NCBI GenBank assembly: GCA_002049455.2
Contig: KV919055.1
Location: 1-64,000, forward strand
Reading direction: 5' to 3'
Origin: Porphyra umbilicalis
Lineage: Eukaryota > Rhodophyta > Bangiophyceae > Bangiales > Bangiaceae
DNA length: 64,000 nucleotides
Of this stretch, positions 33,104 through 44,404 are shown piece after piece. Position 1 is the first letter of the stretch, and each line of letters begins with the position of its first letter. Under the pieces are notes generated by a model. That model worked only from the letters and a program-made list of their open reading frames with translations. It was not told the origin of the DNA and ran no database searches. The position numbers were made by a program, and so were the translations under genes.

Positions 33104-33653
33104 CTACCGCCGCATCGACGACCGTGGCGGGGGCCCCGGCACGACCGTCACGCTCACCTCCTTGCCCGCCCCGTCGGGCACCGCCCGCGCCGCGTCCGCA
33201 ATCTGCTTGCGGAAGAGGTACCGGGGGATGGCCTCGTGCACCCACGGTTGGGTGTAAAAGGCCGCGCGGCGCTCCTCCTCGGGCATCGCCCCGCGGGCAG
33301 AGGCGGGCGCCGCCGGCGCGGCGGCGGCGGCGGCGGCGCCCGACGGCGCGCCGGCGCCCGCCCCCCCGCCCGACGCGGCGGCGGCGGCGGCCGCAGGCCG
33401 CGGCGGCGGCGGGCTCTTGGCCTCCCGCGTCTGGTTGAGGATGAGCTGGTTGATCGCCTCGGCCGGGTGGTCGGCAAAGTGGGCGAAAAAGTCGCGGCGG
33501 CGGCGGTGCGCGGCGAGCGGCTCGAGGAGCTCATTGACGGCCGTTTTGGCCGCCGCCGCCGCCGCCGCGGCGGCCGCCACGGGGTCCCCAGCGGCCGCCC
33601 CCACACTGGCGGCCGCCCCCGCCGCGGCGGGCGGCGCCCCCGCGGTGGCGGCC

Positions 33654-33689
<36 letters not shown>

Positions 33690-34906
33690 TCCCCTCCCCC
33701 CCCCGTGCCCCCCCCATCGGCAGCCATATCCACCGTAATGTCATACACGACCGGCGGCCCGCCGACGGTCGTCACCAGCCGCACGGGCGGCGGGGGCCCC
33801 ATGTGGAGTTTGGCCACCTCAAACACCCGCGCCGCGGACAAGACGGGGGGCGGCGGCCGCCCCGTGGCGGCCGCCACCAACCCCCGCAGCCCCTCATTCA
33901 ACCGCACAAAGGCCCGGTCCGCCGGCTCGATGAGCCGATGCCTGCGGACGTACTGCCACAGGCGGCCGAGGACGGCCGCGCGGCAGCCGGCGCGGATGCC
34001 GAGCAACGCCGCCAGCGGCGGCGACAGCGCCACCCGCGGCGGCGTGTGGTCCACGTACAGGAGCACGTGGACGGGGGCGCCGACGGCGGCGGCGCCGCCG
34101 GGGCGCGTCACCTCCAACGCGTCGGCGGGGGCGTCGGCGGGGGACCGCGCCCAGTCAATGAGCCACCCGTCGGGCTGCGTGCGCGCGTCGAGTTGAAAAA
34201 CCGCCCGGTGGATGACTTGCGTCAGGCGGGGGGGGGGGGGGGGAGGGTCCCCCGCCGCGGCGGGCTTGGCCCCATCCTCCCCACTCGGCGGGGGCGGCGG
34301 CGGCGGCTCCGCCTCGGGCACCATGATGCCTTGGAGGCGCAGGGACCAGGAGGGGGGGACGACCGGCGGCCGCGCACCGCCGCCGATGGGCGGCGACGAC
34401 ATCCCACCCCCCCCCGACGCCCCCGCCTCGTCGGCCGCCCAGGCGCCGCCGTCGGCTCGCCCCCCCCCCCCCCCTCCCCATCCACGGCGGCGCGGTCGAC
34501 CCCCCGCGCCCCCCCCGCCGCTGCCTGCCCCACCGGCTGCGCGCGCAATTCCGTTTCGATGCGCACCCGCAGCGTGCGCGGGCGCGCGCGGAGGGCGGCC
34601 TTGGCGGCGCCGACGGGGACGGGCAACCCCCCCCCCACCGCCAAGCCCGGGTAGAGCGCCCGCGCGGCCGACAGGGCGGCGGCCACGTCCGCGCGCTTCC
34701 GCCCCGCCGCCGCCTCCACCCCCGCCTCGAGGGCGACGAGGCGGCGGAGGGTGGGGGACTCGCGGCAGAGCGCCTCTGCCAACCGCTTGACCGTCGCGCC
34801 GCTCCCCGCCGCCGCCGACGCGCTGTCGCTCGCGGCCGAGGCGCCCGACTTGGAGCGCTTGCGTGAGGAGGAAGCGGGGGCCGACGCGGTCGCGCCGCCG
34901 CCGCCC

Positions 34907-34946
<40 letters not shown>

Positions 34947-35392
34947 TGCCGGCAGCGCCCGATGGCGGACGCGCGGCGGACGCGCCGCCATCCGGCCCAC
35001 CGCCACCACCACCGCCGCCGCCGCCGCCGCCCGCCGCACTCGCGCCCGCACCCGCACCCGCCGCGGTCACCCCTCCGCCCCCCGGTGGGGGGGACCCGGC
35101 GGGCGGCGTCCCGTCGCGGCGCCGCTTGGGCGCCGGCCGCCCATCGGCCGTCGCCGTGGCGCCGCCACCCCCACCACCACCCAATGAGCCGCCGCCGCCG
35201 CCGCCGCCACCTGCCGCCGCCGCCGGCCGCCGGGGGGGGGCCTTGGCGCCGCCGCCGCCGAGCGGCGGCCGCGACGGCGGGCGGCTGCCACTCGCGCCGC
35301 CACCCCCCGACGCCGGTGGGGGTGGCGGCGGCTGCGGGTGGGGGGGGTGCACGTTGCCACCCCCCGCCGGCCGCACGCCGACGCTCGCCCCC

Positions 35393-35447
<55 letters not shown>

Positions 35448-35460
35448 GATGCGGGTCCAT
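33104..35460 (-). CDS. SWI/SNF complex subunit of the BAF60/SMARCD/Swp73 family; frame broken at a C15 run
   Basis: The start is ATG 35460 (MDPHR) and the stop TAG at 33104-33106; about 780 residues if the frame is joined at C15 (34460-34474, plus strand). The N-terminal ~200 residues are dominated by poly-Gly encoded by GGC repeats (35395-35446, 34905-34947). Then come SSRKRSKSG and an N-terminal conserved segment (LRVRIETELRAQP), after which the frame changes. Downstream are SLRLQGIMVPE, the FQLDARTQPDGWLIDW region, and the SWIB domain (LGIRAGCRAAVLGRLWQYVRRHRL ... FVRLNEGLRGL). The typical BAF60 C-terminus follows: LLEPLAAHRRRRDFFAHFADHPAEAINQLI, then AAFYTQPWVHEAIPRYLFRK, interrupted by an Ala tract from a GCA repeat at 33654-33689. 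It acts in nucleosome remodelling. Head-to-head with the RING gene at 36150. Confidence 0.87.
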
Positions 35461-36149
35461 GGCCGCGGGCCGCCCGCCGCGTGGCGGGCGCAGTCCAGTG
35501 TCGTGGGGGGCGCGCGTCGCGGGCTCGCCGCGCCGCGCCGGCGGTTCGGGCCGTGCCGCGCGCCAGCAGTCGGGTGGCCGCCCCGCCCCTCGCACCGAAA
35601 TGGCGGCGCGCGCAGCGCCGAAACCTGCGGGACGGCGCGCGCGGGGCGTCGGTCCTTGCTCGCCGTTTCGCGGCGGGGCACTGACCCCCCCCCCCCCCTT
35701 GCTCGTGCGGGTGTGAAGGGGTCCACTGTGAAAGCAAGTCGATTGTGGCAGTGTAAGTAATACTTTTGACACGGAGTAATTTGATAATTCAGGCGCCCCC
35801 AACGTAGTCGGGTGTTTGAAGACCAATTTTATTTGGACTGCCCAATGCGAACCGGGCGTGATCCGGGGCTGCTCTTTGGGCACCTGGCGCCAAGGGCGTC
35901 GCGCCTTTGGGCGGGCACTCGCTTTGGCGGCGGCGCTGCGGCCGGCCGCAGTGCCGCCAAAGCTGGCCGGCCAGTGGCGCTCGTCGTGGGCGGCGGGTGT
36001 CCCACCCGCCACGCCTCCCGCTGTCCCGCCTCGCGTCGTCTCGCGTGGCCGACACTGTCGACGACGAGGGTGCCACCGCCGCCAGCCGCCGTGGCGACCG
36101 TGACGGCGGCGGCCGTGGCCGCCCTCCCGCCCCCGCCCCGGCGCCGGCC
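35461..36149. promoter_or_regulatory. Bidirectional promoter region between BAF60-like and RING genes
   Basis: 689 bp between two divergent starts. 35720-35830 is less GC-rich (CAAGTCGATTGTGGCAGTG, then AT-rich sequence to about 35830). No TATA box was identified with confidence. Confidence 0.4.
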
Positions 36150-38367
36150 ATGAGTGCGACCGCGCCGCTGCGGCGGGCGGCGCACGAGCTGGCCGCCGCC
36201 GGGCGGGAGGTGCAGCTGGCCGCCTCCCGCGCGGCAACGGGCAATGTGGGAAGGGAGGGTGCTGCCGCCGGGAATGGGGACGCCCCCGCCCCCGAGACGT
36301 GTGCCGTTTGCCTCAATACGCTGTGCATGCCGGCGGCGACGACGCCCTGTGGCCACGTCTTTCACGCCAACTGCATCGCGCAGTCGATGGAATATGGCTT
36401 GTATGTTGGGGGAGGTCGGGCCGAGTGCCTGTCAGAGTTCATGTGGGGGCTGTCTAGGGTGGGTGGCTTGAGTGGCGCAGTGCGGGCGGCGCCGTTTTTT
36501 CTCAAGCGTGCCTCTCGTGGCTCAAGGGACCTGTCAACGGGTCGTCTGGACTGCCCAACAAGCAGCAGTGACGGTGTGTGTCTGACATGATTGCGCTACT
36601 TTTGAGTTTCTGCTCGCCATGTGGGTCGTCGCACATCCTTGACCTGCCCTTGTTTGTCGCCCCCCCCCCCCTCCCTCCCCAACGCCATGGACATGCTGCG
36701 GCGCACCCTCTCTCCCAGAGAGTGTCCTCTCTGCCGGTCCAAGCCTTTTGATTGGGACCAGCGGCGCCGCTCTGGTTGGACGACGCTCTTGCGCAACGGC
36801 CTACCCGACGAGGCTGCCGTCGACGCTGCCCAGGCAGCGTCTGCTGCGGCTCCACCCGCCGGCCAACCGTGCCGCCACGGCTGCACGGCGGCTGCCGCCT
36901 CGATCGACCCCCCCCCACCCCCGAGTACTCCCGCGCGGCCATTGACGCGGCCGCCGCCGCCTCTGCCGCCGTCGAAGGGTGGATGGACCGCCTCCGCGAC
37001 TTTCTCGGCCGCCTCAAAGAAGTCGACGCCATCACCGCCGCCGCCGCCGCCGACGTGGCCGCCGCCCGCCGGCACGTTGTCAAGGCCGACGCGGCGGCGG
37101 CCGCCGCCACCGCCGCGTCGGCGGGCGCGGAAGCGCGGGCGCGGGCCAAGTACGCGGTCGCCGCGCGGCAGGCGGCGCTCGATTCAGAGAAAGCGGCGCG
37201 GTCGCGGGAGCGCCACGACGCGGCGACGCGGGAGGTGCACGCCGCCGGCGTGGCGCTTGGGCGCCAACGCAAGGAGGCGGCCGCCGACGCGGCGGCGGCG
37301 CGCGACGCGGCGGCGGCAGCCGCCGCCGCCGCCGCCGCCGTCGACGGCGAGCGGCGGGCGGTGCGCAACGAGGCGACGGCGCTGCGGCGGCGGGCCGACG
37401 CGCAAGCGCGCACGCTCGCGGCGCTCAAGGCGCGGGCGACCGACGAGGCGGCGGCGGCGGCGCAGTTGGGGGGCGCCGCCGCCGCGGCGGCGCGGGCAGA
37501 GAGTGAGGCCCTCCGCGTCAAGGTGCGGCGGCTCGTCGAGCGGGTGGCGGCGGCCGAGCGGCGCACCGCGTCGGTCGTGGCGGCGGCGGGCGCGCTCGCG
37601 CCCGACGGGTGGGCCGACGGGTGTGGGGCGGGGGGGGGGGGTGGGGGGGGGGGGCGCGCCCGCTCGCGTCGCCCGCGTTTGGCGGCGGCGCGGCAGACGG
37701 CGGCCGCTTTGAGGCGTTGCCCCCGCCGGGGGGGGGGGGGGGGGGGTCGGCGGCACGCAAACGCCGACGGGCGGGCGTGACGCCCCTGTCGCTCGCGGCC
37801 GTCGCCGCCTCGGCGGGTGTCGGCGGCGGCGGCGACGGCGGCGGCGGCGGCGGCGGCAGCGCCAGCGGGGGTGGCCCGCCGGCGCGACGGGGCGTGGGCG
37901 GCGGCGTCGGCCTTGCGGGCGTGGCAGCCGCGCCGCCGCCGGGCACGTGGCGCCCGTCGCCCGACGCGCGGGGGAGCAGCCCGCCGCCGCCCGTGCCCGC
38001 CTGGGACGATGGCGGCGGGGCGTTGGCTGGCGCGCGCCGCTCCCTCTTGCGCCAATGGGCGAGCGACGGGGCGGCCGCCGTCGGCGGCAGCGCCGTCGGC
38101 GGCACGCGCCGGCCGCCGTCCCCGGCGGCGGGGGTGGGGCCGCCACCGCCCGCGGCGGCGGCGGCGCCACGGCCGTCGGCGGCGGCGGCGGCGGCGGCGG
38201 CGCGGGGCGGTGCGTCGACGGCCATGGCGACGCTCGCGGCGGTTGCGGGCGACCGGCGGCCGCGGGCGGTGCCGCCGCCGCGGGTGCCGCAGGGGCCCGG
38301 CGGGCAGACCAAACTCAGCGCCTTTTTTGGGGGGGGCGCCCCCCGGGGGCCCGCCGCCCGGTCGTGA
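36150..38367 (+). CDS. RING-H2 / coiled-coil / PIP-box protein, TRAIP-like E3 ligase candidate
   Basis: Exon 1 is 36150-36400; a 318-bp GT-AG intron precedes exon 2 from 36719. The splice completes the RING: C51-x2-C54-x12-C67-x-H69-x2-H72-x2-C75-x10-C86-x2-C89 (CAVC ... CGHVFHANC ... CPLC). A long Ala/Arg/Glu coiled coil follows (RARAKYAVAARQAALDSEKAA, RVKVRRLVERVAAAERRT). After it comes a basic cluster (ARKRRRAG), a disordered Gly/Pro tail, and a C-terminal QTKLSAFF, a textbook PCNA-binding PIP box. RING plus coiled coil plus terminal PIP box is the layout of TRAIP, the replisome-associated ubiquitin ligase. Exon 2 needs two frame joins, at C9 (36908-36916) and at paired G12 runs (37630-37654); a G19 run lies at 37728-37746. 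Length is about 630 residues. Another PIP-box RING ligase is the alternative. Confidence 0.72.
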
Positions 38368-39775
38368 GCGCGCGCGGCTTGGGGTGTGGGGCGGGCGGCT
38401 GCGGGGGGGGCGCGTGCGCAGGGGGCGCGCCGCATTACTGGGCGGCTGGTTGACGGCGGGCGGCGGCACGGGCACGGCGGCGGGCGGTCCCTGGTTGGGG
38501 GGGGTGGCTGCCTTGCTAGAGGCGCCTCCATCTGCTGGCCGGGTGGCTGGCTAGACGCGCGCTCACCCCCGCCTGCCGGCTGGCTGGGTGAGTGCTTTGG
38601 GGCGGGCGGAGAGGCCGACTGCATGGAGCGCGGTCGTCTGCGCGGACTTGGGACCAGTGGTGGTGGCAGGTCTGCTGCTGCTGTGGAGCTGTCGACGCAC
38701 GACAATGAGACGGACACGCGCCGGTCAAGAGCGGTTTGCACAGCCGGCAAACAAGAACAACACTCCGTCGCTCGCTCGTGCGCGTCGCCACCCGAGGCGA
38801 CCGGCTGTGCGCGCCACGTGCCGCTGTCGTTGCCCCGGCCGACCTCTGCTGCCAGTGAGCGCAGGGTGGCACCAGCAGTGACCACCTTGGCGGCGGAGAG
38901 CGGCGGCGGCTCCTCGCTGTTCTCCCCCGCGCGAGGTCGGCCTTTGCCGCCAAGATGCCAAGACCGTTGACGGCAAAAGTGGCTGCGCCCGCACCTCCGC
39001 TCGACGCTCTCGCGCCGCGAACCGCCGCCAGCGTCACCCCGGTTGGGCGGCCAACGGCCTCGGCGGGTAGCCAATCGTAGAGACGACCGCGGCGGGAGGG
39101 CGCGCGGGACAACCCGCTCCCACCACCGGATCCCCACAGCGCACCTCCCGCGGGCGTAAAATCACGGATTGTTCACCCACTCGTGGCGTTTTCAATCTGC
39201 TACCAACCCTGGTCCAGTGCCCCGCGCCAATGGCAGGCACTCTCGTGGGCGGCCTTCCAGACGCCACAATTTTTTCAGCTCGGCGCCGCTGGAGGTCACG
39301 CCCCTGGCAGCTGCTACGGAGGGAGATCTCTGCATCCAGACCCGAGCCGCGTCGTGGGCCACTCCGCCGCCTGCGGTCGAGCTGCGGTGAGCTGGGGGTC
39401 CCGGCAGGGCACTGGGTGACGCGGCTGTGCACGTGTTCCTCCGCCGCCCCCCACACCATCGACGCCGGTCGGTCACAACTCGGCGACGGACCCCTCGCTC
39501 CCGTTTCCTTGGGTCCCCACAACCGACGACGCCGCCTCATCAGGAGCGACCGCCTCCCCGCACCCATTGGGCGTGGCGTACGCGGTGCCTGCCCTACTTC
39601 CCCACCCCCAACACCCCCATCGCCGCACACATTCTCACATCCGTTGGTCGGAGAGGAGCGGAGTCGTACATCGACGGTTGCGACGAATCGTCATCCTCCC
39701 CACCCTCCCCAACCTCTGACGCCTTCTCCTGTCACTTCTCCCCCTCGTCGCTTCTCTCCCTCCCCCTTTCCCACG
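38368..39775. other. Intergenic region
   Basis: No gene is supported. 38400-38600 is G-rich 3' flank. A frame reading into the next gene is open from an ATG at 39230, but its composition is basic and unstructured; it is treated as leader. Confidence 0.45.
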
Positions 39776-40264
39776 ATGGGGCGCGCTACCAACACCGCCA
39801 TGCCCGCGATCGCCCTGGCCCCGGCTGTCCCAGCCTTCGGCCATGCCTTTGCCGCCACCGCGGCGGTGGTGATGGGTGCCGCTGCCGCCGGCCCGCTGCG
39901 TGTGGAGATGCCCAAGCTCCCAAAGATGCCCGCGATGCCGAAGCTCCCCAGCCTCCCCGGCCAGGGCAAGAAGGCCGACGCCAAGAAGGCCGCCCCGACC
40001 TTCATTGACGACAACCCCAACGCGAGGAAGCGGGTGGCGGCGCCGCGGTCTGGGGACACCAAGGTGCGCGCCGGCCTGGGCGGCGATGCGTCCAAGGGCG
40101 TCAACGCGCCGACGCTGGCGGAGATCCAGCAGTCCCGCACGCCCGGTGTGGTCATCAAGGACGCAGCAGGGGGCTCGTGGAAGGCCTTCCCCCAGCGCCG
40201 TATGCCGGGGGCTAACATGTCCAAGTTCCGCGAGCTGGCCGGCGAGATGAAGCTGCCAGAGTAA
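39776..40264 (+). CDS. Small unknown protein with hydrophobic N-terminus
   Basis: 162 residues from the ATG at 39776, directly after a long CT-rich leader like the one before the gene at 6905. Residues 8-38 are hydrophobic (AIALAPAVPAFGHAFAATAAVVMGAAAAG), which could be a membrane anchor or part of an organelle-targeting sequence. Then comes a MPKLP repeat block (MPKLPKMPAMPKLPSLPGQGKK). The C-terminal half is soluble and basic (DDNPNARKRVAAPRSGD, SWKAFPQRRMPGANMSKF, ending MKLPE). No family is recognised. An in-frame ATG at 39230 would add 182 low-complexity residues and is disfavoured. Composition of the mature part looks like a genuine protein. Confidence 0.65.
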   Translation: MGRATNTAMPAIALAPAVPAFGHAFAATAAVVMGAAAAGPLRVEMPKLPKMPAMPKLPSLPGQGKKADAKKAAPTFIDDNPNARKRVAAPRSGDTKVRAGLGGDASKGVNAPTLAEIQQSRTPGVVIKDAAGGSWKAFPQRRMPGANMSKFRELAGEMKLPE

Positions 40265-41313
40265 TGATCGCGCGTCATGTGGGCCTCATTGTGGTGCCGG
40301 TTTGGAGCTGGGGTGGCTTGCATGCCGCCGAGCGCATGCGGAAGCGGAGGCGGCGGGGTGAGTGAAGTGGCATGCGCGTCACGGGGTGATCGCGGTTGGG
40401 TTCAGGTTGATAGCGGGCTCGGGCGGTGCCCGAGTGACGGGCATTGCGTCCCGGATGAGGAGTGCGGACGTCGGGCGAGGGTTTTGCGACGGAGCGGCCG
40501 CGCCGTCTGTTCGGTGCCTTCGAGTGTACGTGGGGGCCGTTGGGGTTGGCCTGTTCTTTTGGTACTGTGACGTGCTCGGTGGTCTGGTGTGGGGTGTTGG
40601 ACTCCGCTTTTTTTTTTCCTTCTTGGACTTGGCATGGCTCATTTTTCTGTTCTTGGCTTCGCATCTTTGTGTTTTGGCTGTCAAAGCACCCGCTTGTTGG
40701 GGGTCGTGTGCTCGCTAGTTTCCCCCAGGACATACATTTTTTTCTTCCACACATCGTCACGTGGGCTCCGACTCGCTACGCGGAGGAGGCCGGGCAGGTC
40801 AGGTCGTCTGCCCCCGGCATGTGCCTATACGCACACGACCCATGTTGAAGTAGACTGTTTGGTTCCTGCCGAGTGGCTATGTGGAACATCCATGGCTCAC
40901 AACTGTAGTCCGTACTCTGTGCTGCCGGTCGCACATTCCACACTGAACCTGGGCTTGGTGCGCAAGCAAGTGGATGAGACTGCCACTCGGGTGTGATGTC
41001 GAGATGTACATCTCATCTTGTATGTCTTGCCGCGCAACAAAGAGGCGCAATAGCTTGTTGTCTGCACGGGCTCGCCTGTCTTTCGCTGTTTCAGCTGTCC
41101 TTGAACGGCAGTGAATACTCCAGCAAAAACTGGACACAGCAAACGAGATGATTATCCTTGTTGTGGCTCATTCTGTACACTCACACTCGCCCGATAAACA
41201 AACGCAAAACCAACAGGGTGGCTGGGAACCCCAGCATCCAGCCAACAAATGCCTCCCGGCAAACAAGCTCCCGAACGCCCACCAGGGCGTGCATAACCCC
41301 ATCCACAAGAACC
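40265..41313. other. Convergent 3' intergenic region
   Basis: 1.05 kb between convergent stops. It contains a T9-10 tract near 40605 and a pyrimidine-rich segment after it. No gene or RNA is recognised. Confidence 0.45.
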
Positions 41314-41853
41314 TCAAATGGCAATGTCCGGGTTGTTGGCCGCCGGATTTTTCCGCCCGCCAAAGATGCCACCGCCGCTTGGCGCTGCGGCGACGCCCCC
41401 GCCTCCACGCACCGTCGGCGCCTCCACGTCGGTGCCAGAGCCCATGCGCCCCCCACAGAAGAAGAGCAGAACTGACACGCCGCAGGCAATGAAGCCAGCC
41501 ACAATGAGGAGGATGCCCGACAACTGGCTGGAGTTGTCAAAGCCCAGCGACAGCGCCAGCGTGCCGGCAAAAAAGGTAAAGAATCCGCGGCCCTTGATGC
41601 CCATGAGGAACCCAAAGTGGCTTGCCATACACGATGGCCACTCAAGTTCTGCAAGGATGAGCAAGACACCAAAGACGGCAATCCAGATGAGCATCACAAA
41701 GAAGGACGGGTCGTCAAAGTTGAGGGTGAAGAGACGGATGAAGCGGAAGATGGCGGAGCCGATGAGCAAGCCGCCAGAGATGAATGTACCAAGCCGCACA
41801 TAGAGCGCAGGGTTATCCGGGGCGCAGGAGGAGAGACGGCCGCCGCCTTCCAT
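41314..41853 (-). CDS. COPI-associated / Tvp15-like Golgi membrane protein
   Basis: 179 residues from the first in-frame ATG (41853, MEGGGRLSS). Four hydrophobic segments match the COPI-associated protein family, which includes yeast Tvp15 of the late Golgi: VRLGTFISGGLLIGSAIFRF, FFVMLIWIAVFGVLLILAEL, then GRGFFTFFAGTLALSLG, then LSGILLIVAGFIACGVSVLL. The family hallmark FGFL...GRG(F)F between spans two and three is present (FGFLMGIKGRGFF). The C-terminal tail is cytosolic, Gly-rich and non-conserved (GGGIFGGRKNPAANN). Normal family length and no intron. It is head-to-head with pirin, 854 bp apart. Role in vesicle traffic is known only at family level. Confidence 0.87.
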   Translation of the reverse strand: MEGGGRLSSCAPDNPALYVRLGTFISGGLLIGSAIFRFIRLFTLNFDDPSFFVMLIWIAVFGVLLILAELEWPSCMASHFGFLMGIKGRGFFTFFAGTLALSLGFDNSSQLSGILLIVAGFIACGVSVLLFFCGGRMGSGTDVEAPTVRGGGGVAAAPSGGGIFGGRKNPAANNPDIAI

Positions 41854-42707
41854 GGTGGGCACAATCACCGGACGGCGCGTTGCAGAAGAAGCGTGAAGGG
41901 CGTCGGACGACGTCGGGCAGTGCCGAGGAGGTCAACCGCTCGCACGAGATGTGGTCGAACACGAAGCAGAGCACTGCTCGTCGCGACGTCAAGTACAGAG
42001 GCCAGACGAGCAGCCGAGGAAAGAGACGGGAAAACACGCGGCGGATGACCGTGCCGCGGGACGCTCTAAGGAGAGCGCACGATGCGGAAGACTGCTCATG
42101 TCCAAGACAGGTCGCTGAAGCGAGGACACACTGTCACAGGCCCTGCCATGGGCCCGTTGGTGGTGCCAGCACAACTTTGCCCATCGCACCTGCCATGGTG
42201 TATGCACGCAGGCTACTTCAGTACAGTTTTTCCTTGTCCCGCACGCACTTCATTGTTTCTGACAAGTTGAATCAAGTCGTTTTCAACTCCATCCTGAAAT
42301 CACAGAGAACCAAGATGGATGGAAGCCGTTACAGGTACATGTCTTCGCACTCGTTCCCTGCCATCCTGCTCTTCAATCGCGTCTGCAGATGCACGCTGTC
42401 ATCGACGTCAACGCTCCATGCGCAGACGTGCCTGCGACGTGAGCTGCTTGAGCTCTGTCCTCTGCACAGAGTCGCGTTCATCACCCTGAGCGCACCCCCC
42501 CCCCCGCGTTGGTGGTGACTGGACTGAACTGCTCTTTGCTTGATGCTGTCCTTTGCATCGCCCTGCTTGCTGCCCCTGCCACAGCGTCGACACCCGCACG
42601 TGCTGGCATCACCACCTCCCCGCTTACCCGCACGCCCGACACCTTCCCGACTCTCCTGCGGTCGAGCAACCCCCACGCCACCCGCCCGCGTCCCACCCGC
42701 CGTCCGC
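41854..42707. promoter_or_regulatory. Bidirectional promoter region between COPI-associated and pirin genes
   Basis: 854 bp between divergent starts. 42200-42350 is less GC-rich. A CT-rich segment precedes the pirin ATG (42500-42700). No defined box can be named. Confidence 0.35.
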
Positions 42708-43806
42708 ATGGCGGCGACCGGGGCGGCGTCGGCCACCGCGAGCCGTACCATTGCCAAGGTGGTCATGGCGCGGGAACAGAGCGAGGGGGACGGGGCGCGG
42801 GTGCGGCGGAGCATCGGCTCTGCGGCGTTGCCCGACTTGGACCCCTTCCTGCTGCTCGACGAATTTCGGGTGTCGCCGCCCGCGGGGTTCCCGACCCACC
42901 CGCACCGCGGCATGCAGACCGTGACGTACATGCTTGAGGGCGGCTTCCGGCACAAGGTACGTTGCGGTTCTCTGCTCGGTGCTTTCACATGGCTTGTGGC
43001 GCCCCGCTTTCGTGCATTATGCGGTGTCGTCTTTGCGCCTCGCTCTGTTTTCTAACACACTTGAGCACCACCAATGCACGTGTGTGTGGTCCACGTTTGC
43101 ACCTCGACTGCGTGACTTCCCGCTGCCGCCTGCTGCACGGGGCTTTTACTCATTGGGCTTTCTTCTGTGTTTGTGTGACATGCCGTTTTTGCCTCGCCAG
43201 GATAACCGCGGGCACGCGGGCACCATTGGCCCAGGCTCCCTCCAGTGGATGCTCGCCGGCTCTGGTCTCCAACACAGTGAAATGCCCGCCACGGACGGCC
43301 CCAACGTCGGCCTGCAGCTGTGGCTCACGCTGCCCGCGGCGGACAAGATGTCGCCACCCGACTACCAGGAGGTGTCTGCCGACGCGGTGCCGACCGCCAC
43401 CTCCCCCGACGGCGCGGCGCGCGTACGCGTCCTCGCCGGCGACGCGTATGGCGTGTCGGCGGCGGTTGTGACGACGTCGCCCATCCTCTACCTCGACGTT
43501 GACGTTGCCGCCGGGGGGGCGGCGACGCTGCCCGTCCCCGACGGCTATGTCGGCTTTGCGTACGTGCTCCGCGGGGCGGGCACGGTGGGGGCCAATGGGG
43601 TGGCCGCCGAGCACGGCTCGTGCTGCTTGTTGGCCGACGGCGAGGCTGGCCCCGTGACGGTGACGGCGGGGGCGGACGGCCTTCGCTTTGTGTTGGTGGC
43701 GGGTACGCCCGTGCGGGAGCCGATTGTCAAGTATGGGCCGTTTGTGATGAACACGCGGGAGGAGGTGGTACAGGCTATCAAGGACTACCAAGCGGGGCGC
43801 TTTTGA
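42708..43806 (+). CDS. Pirin, two exons
   Basis: Exons 42708-42956 and 43201-43806, joined in phase 0 over a 244-bp intron (AAG|GTACGT ... CGCCAG|GAT), give 284 residues, the normal pirin length. Pirins are bicupin metalloproteins; in animals they are nuclear cofactors and in plants and bacteria several have quercetinase activity. The iron ligands of the N-terminal cupin are intact: H64 and H66 in THPHRGMQTVTYMLEG, H108 and E110 in SGLQHSEMP. The C-terminal cupin lies in DVDVAAGGAATLPVPDGYVG and following residues, and the end FVMNTREEVVQAIKDYQAGRF is the usual pirin terminus. Start context CCGCATGG. Convergent with the ubiquitin-like gene. Confidence 0.95.
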
Positions 43807-44404
43807 GCCGCCGCGCATGGGCTCGTGTGCAAGCCGGCGCGCGGACGCTGCTCGTGGGTGGGGTCTTGCCGCCCTCGCGTTGCTTCGCAAAAGGGGTCTG
43901 TTGGGGATGCTGCCAAACAGTGGTTTGCCTTGTGGCTCTACTTTGTGCCATCTACCAGCCTTGCTCTGCCTTGCTGTTGGTATCCTGTCGTCTGTAGACA
44001 TCATGTTGTTGTGTACCACGGAAGAGCCCCGACCTACCGGCCAACTGAGCGTTTCTGGGCGCATCGTGGACCATGGCGGCTGTGCTGGCGCAACGACGGA
44101 ACCATTGCCACGAGTGTGTTCTAGAGAGCGCGTTGCCTGTGTGATTTCCGCAACACACAAACCTATACACCAGGCAAGCAGCACGGCACCGACGAGCGCC
44201 CCGCAAAGCAGAAGGGTGCCACATACAGGAGAAACAAACACGAAACAACAGAGAAGAACCTATCCTACAAGCGAGAAACACGCAATCTTGAGATACAGGT
44301 AGACCCGTGCGTCGCCAAGTGCAGCGTCGGTCAGCGGCAGCTCTGGTCGTCGACGCGCCCCGGCACCCGTGCGTGGCAACCAATCGAGGGGCGCGCGGCT
44401 CCCC
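43807..44404. other. Convergent 3' intergenic region
   Basis: 598 bp between the pirin stop and the ubiquitin-like stop. No feature is recognised. Confidence 0.5.

Noticed and set aside
38508..39630. Several frames of 100-200 codons on both strands
   Set aside because: Arg/Pro/Gly-rich translations in GC-rich flanking DNA; no domain signal.
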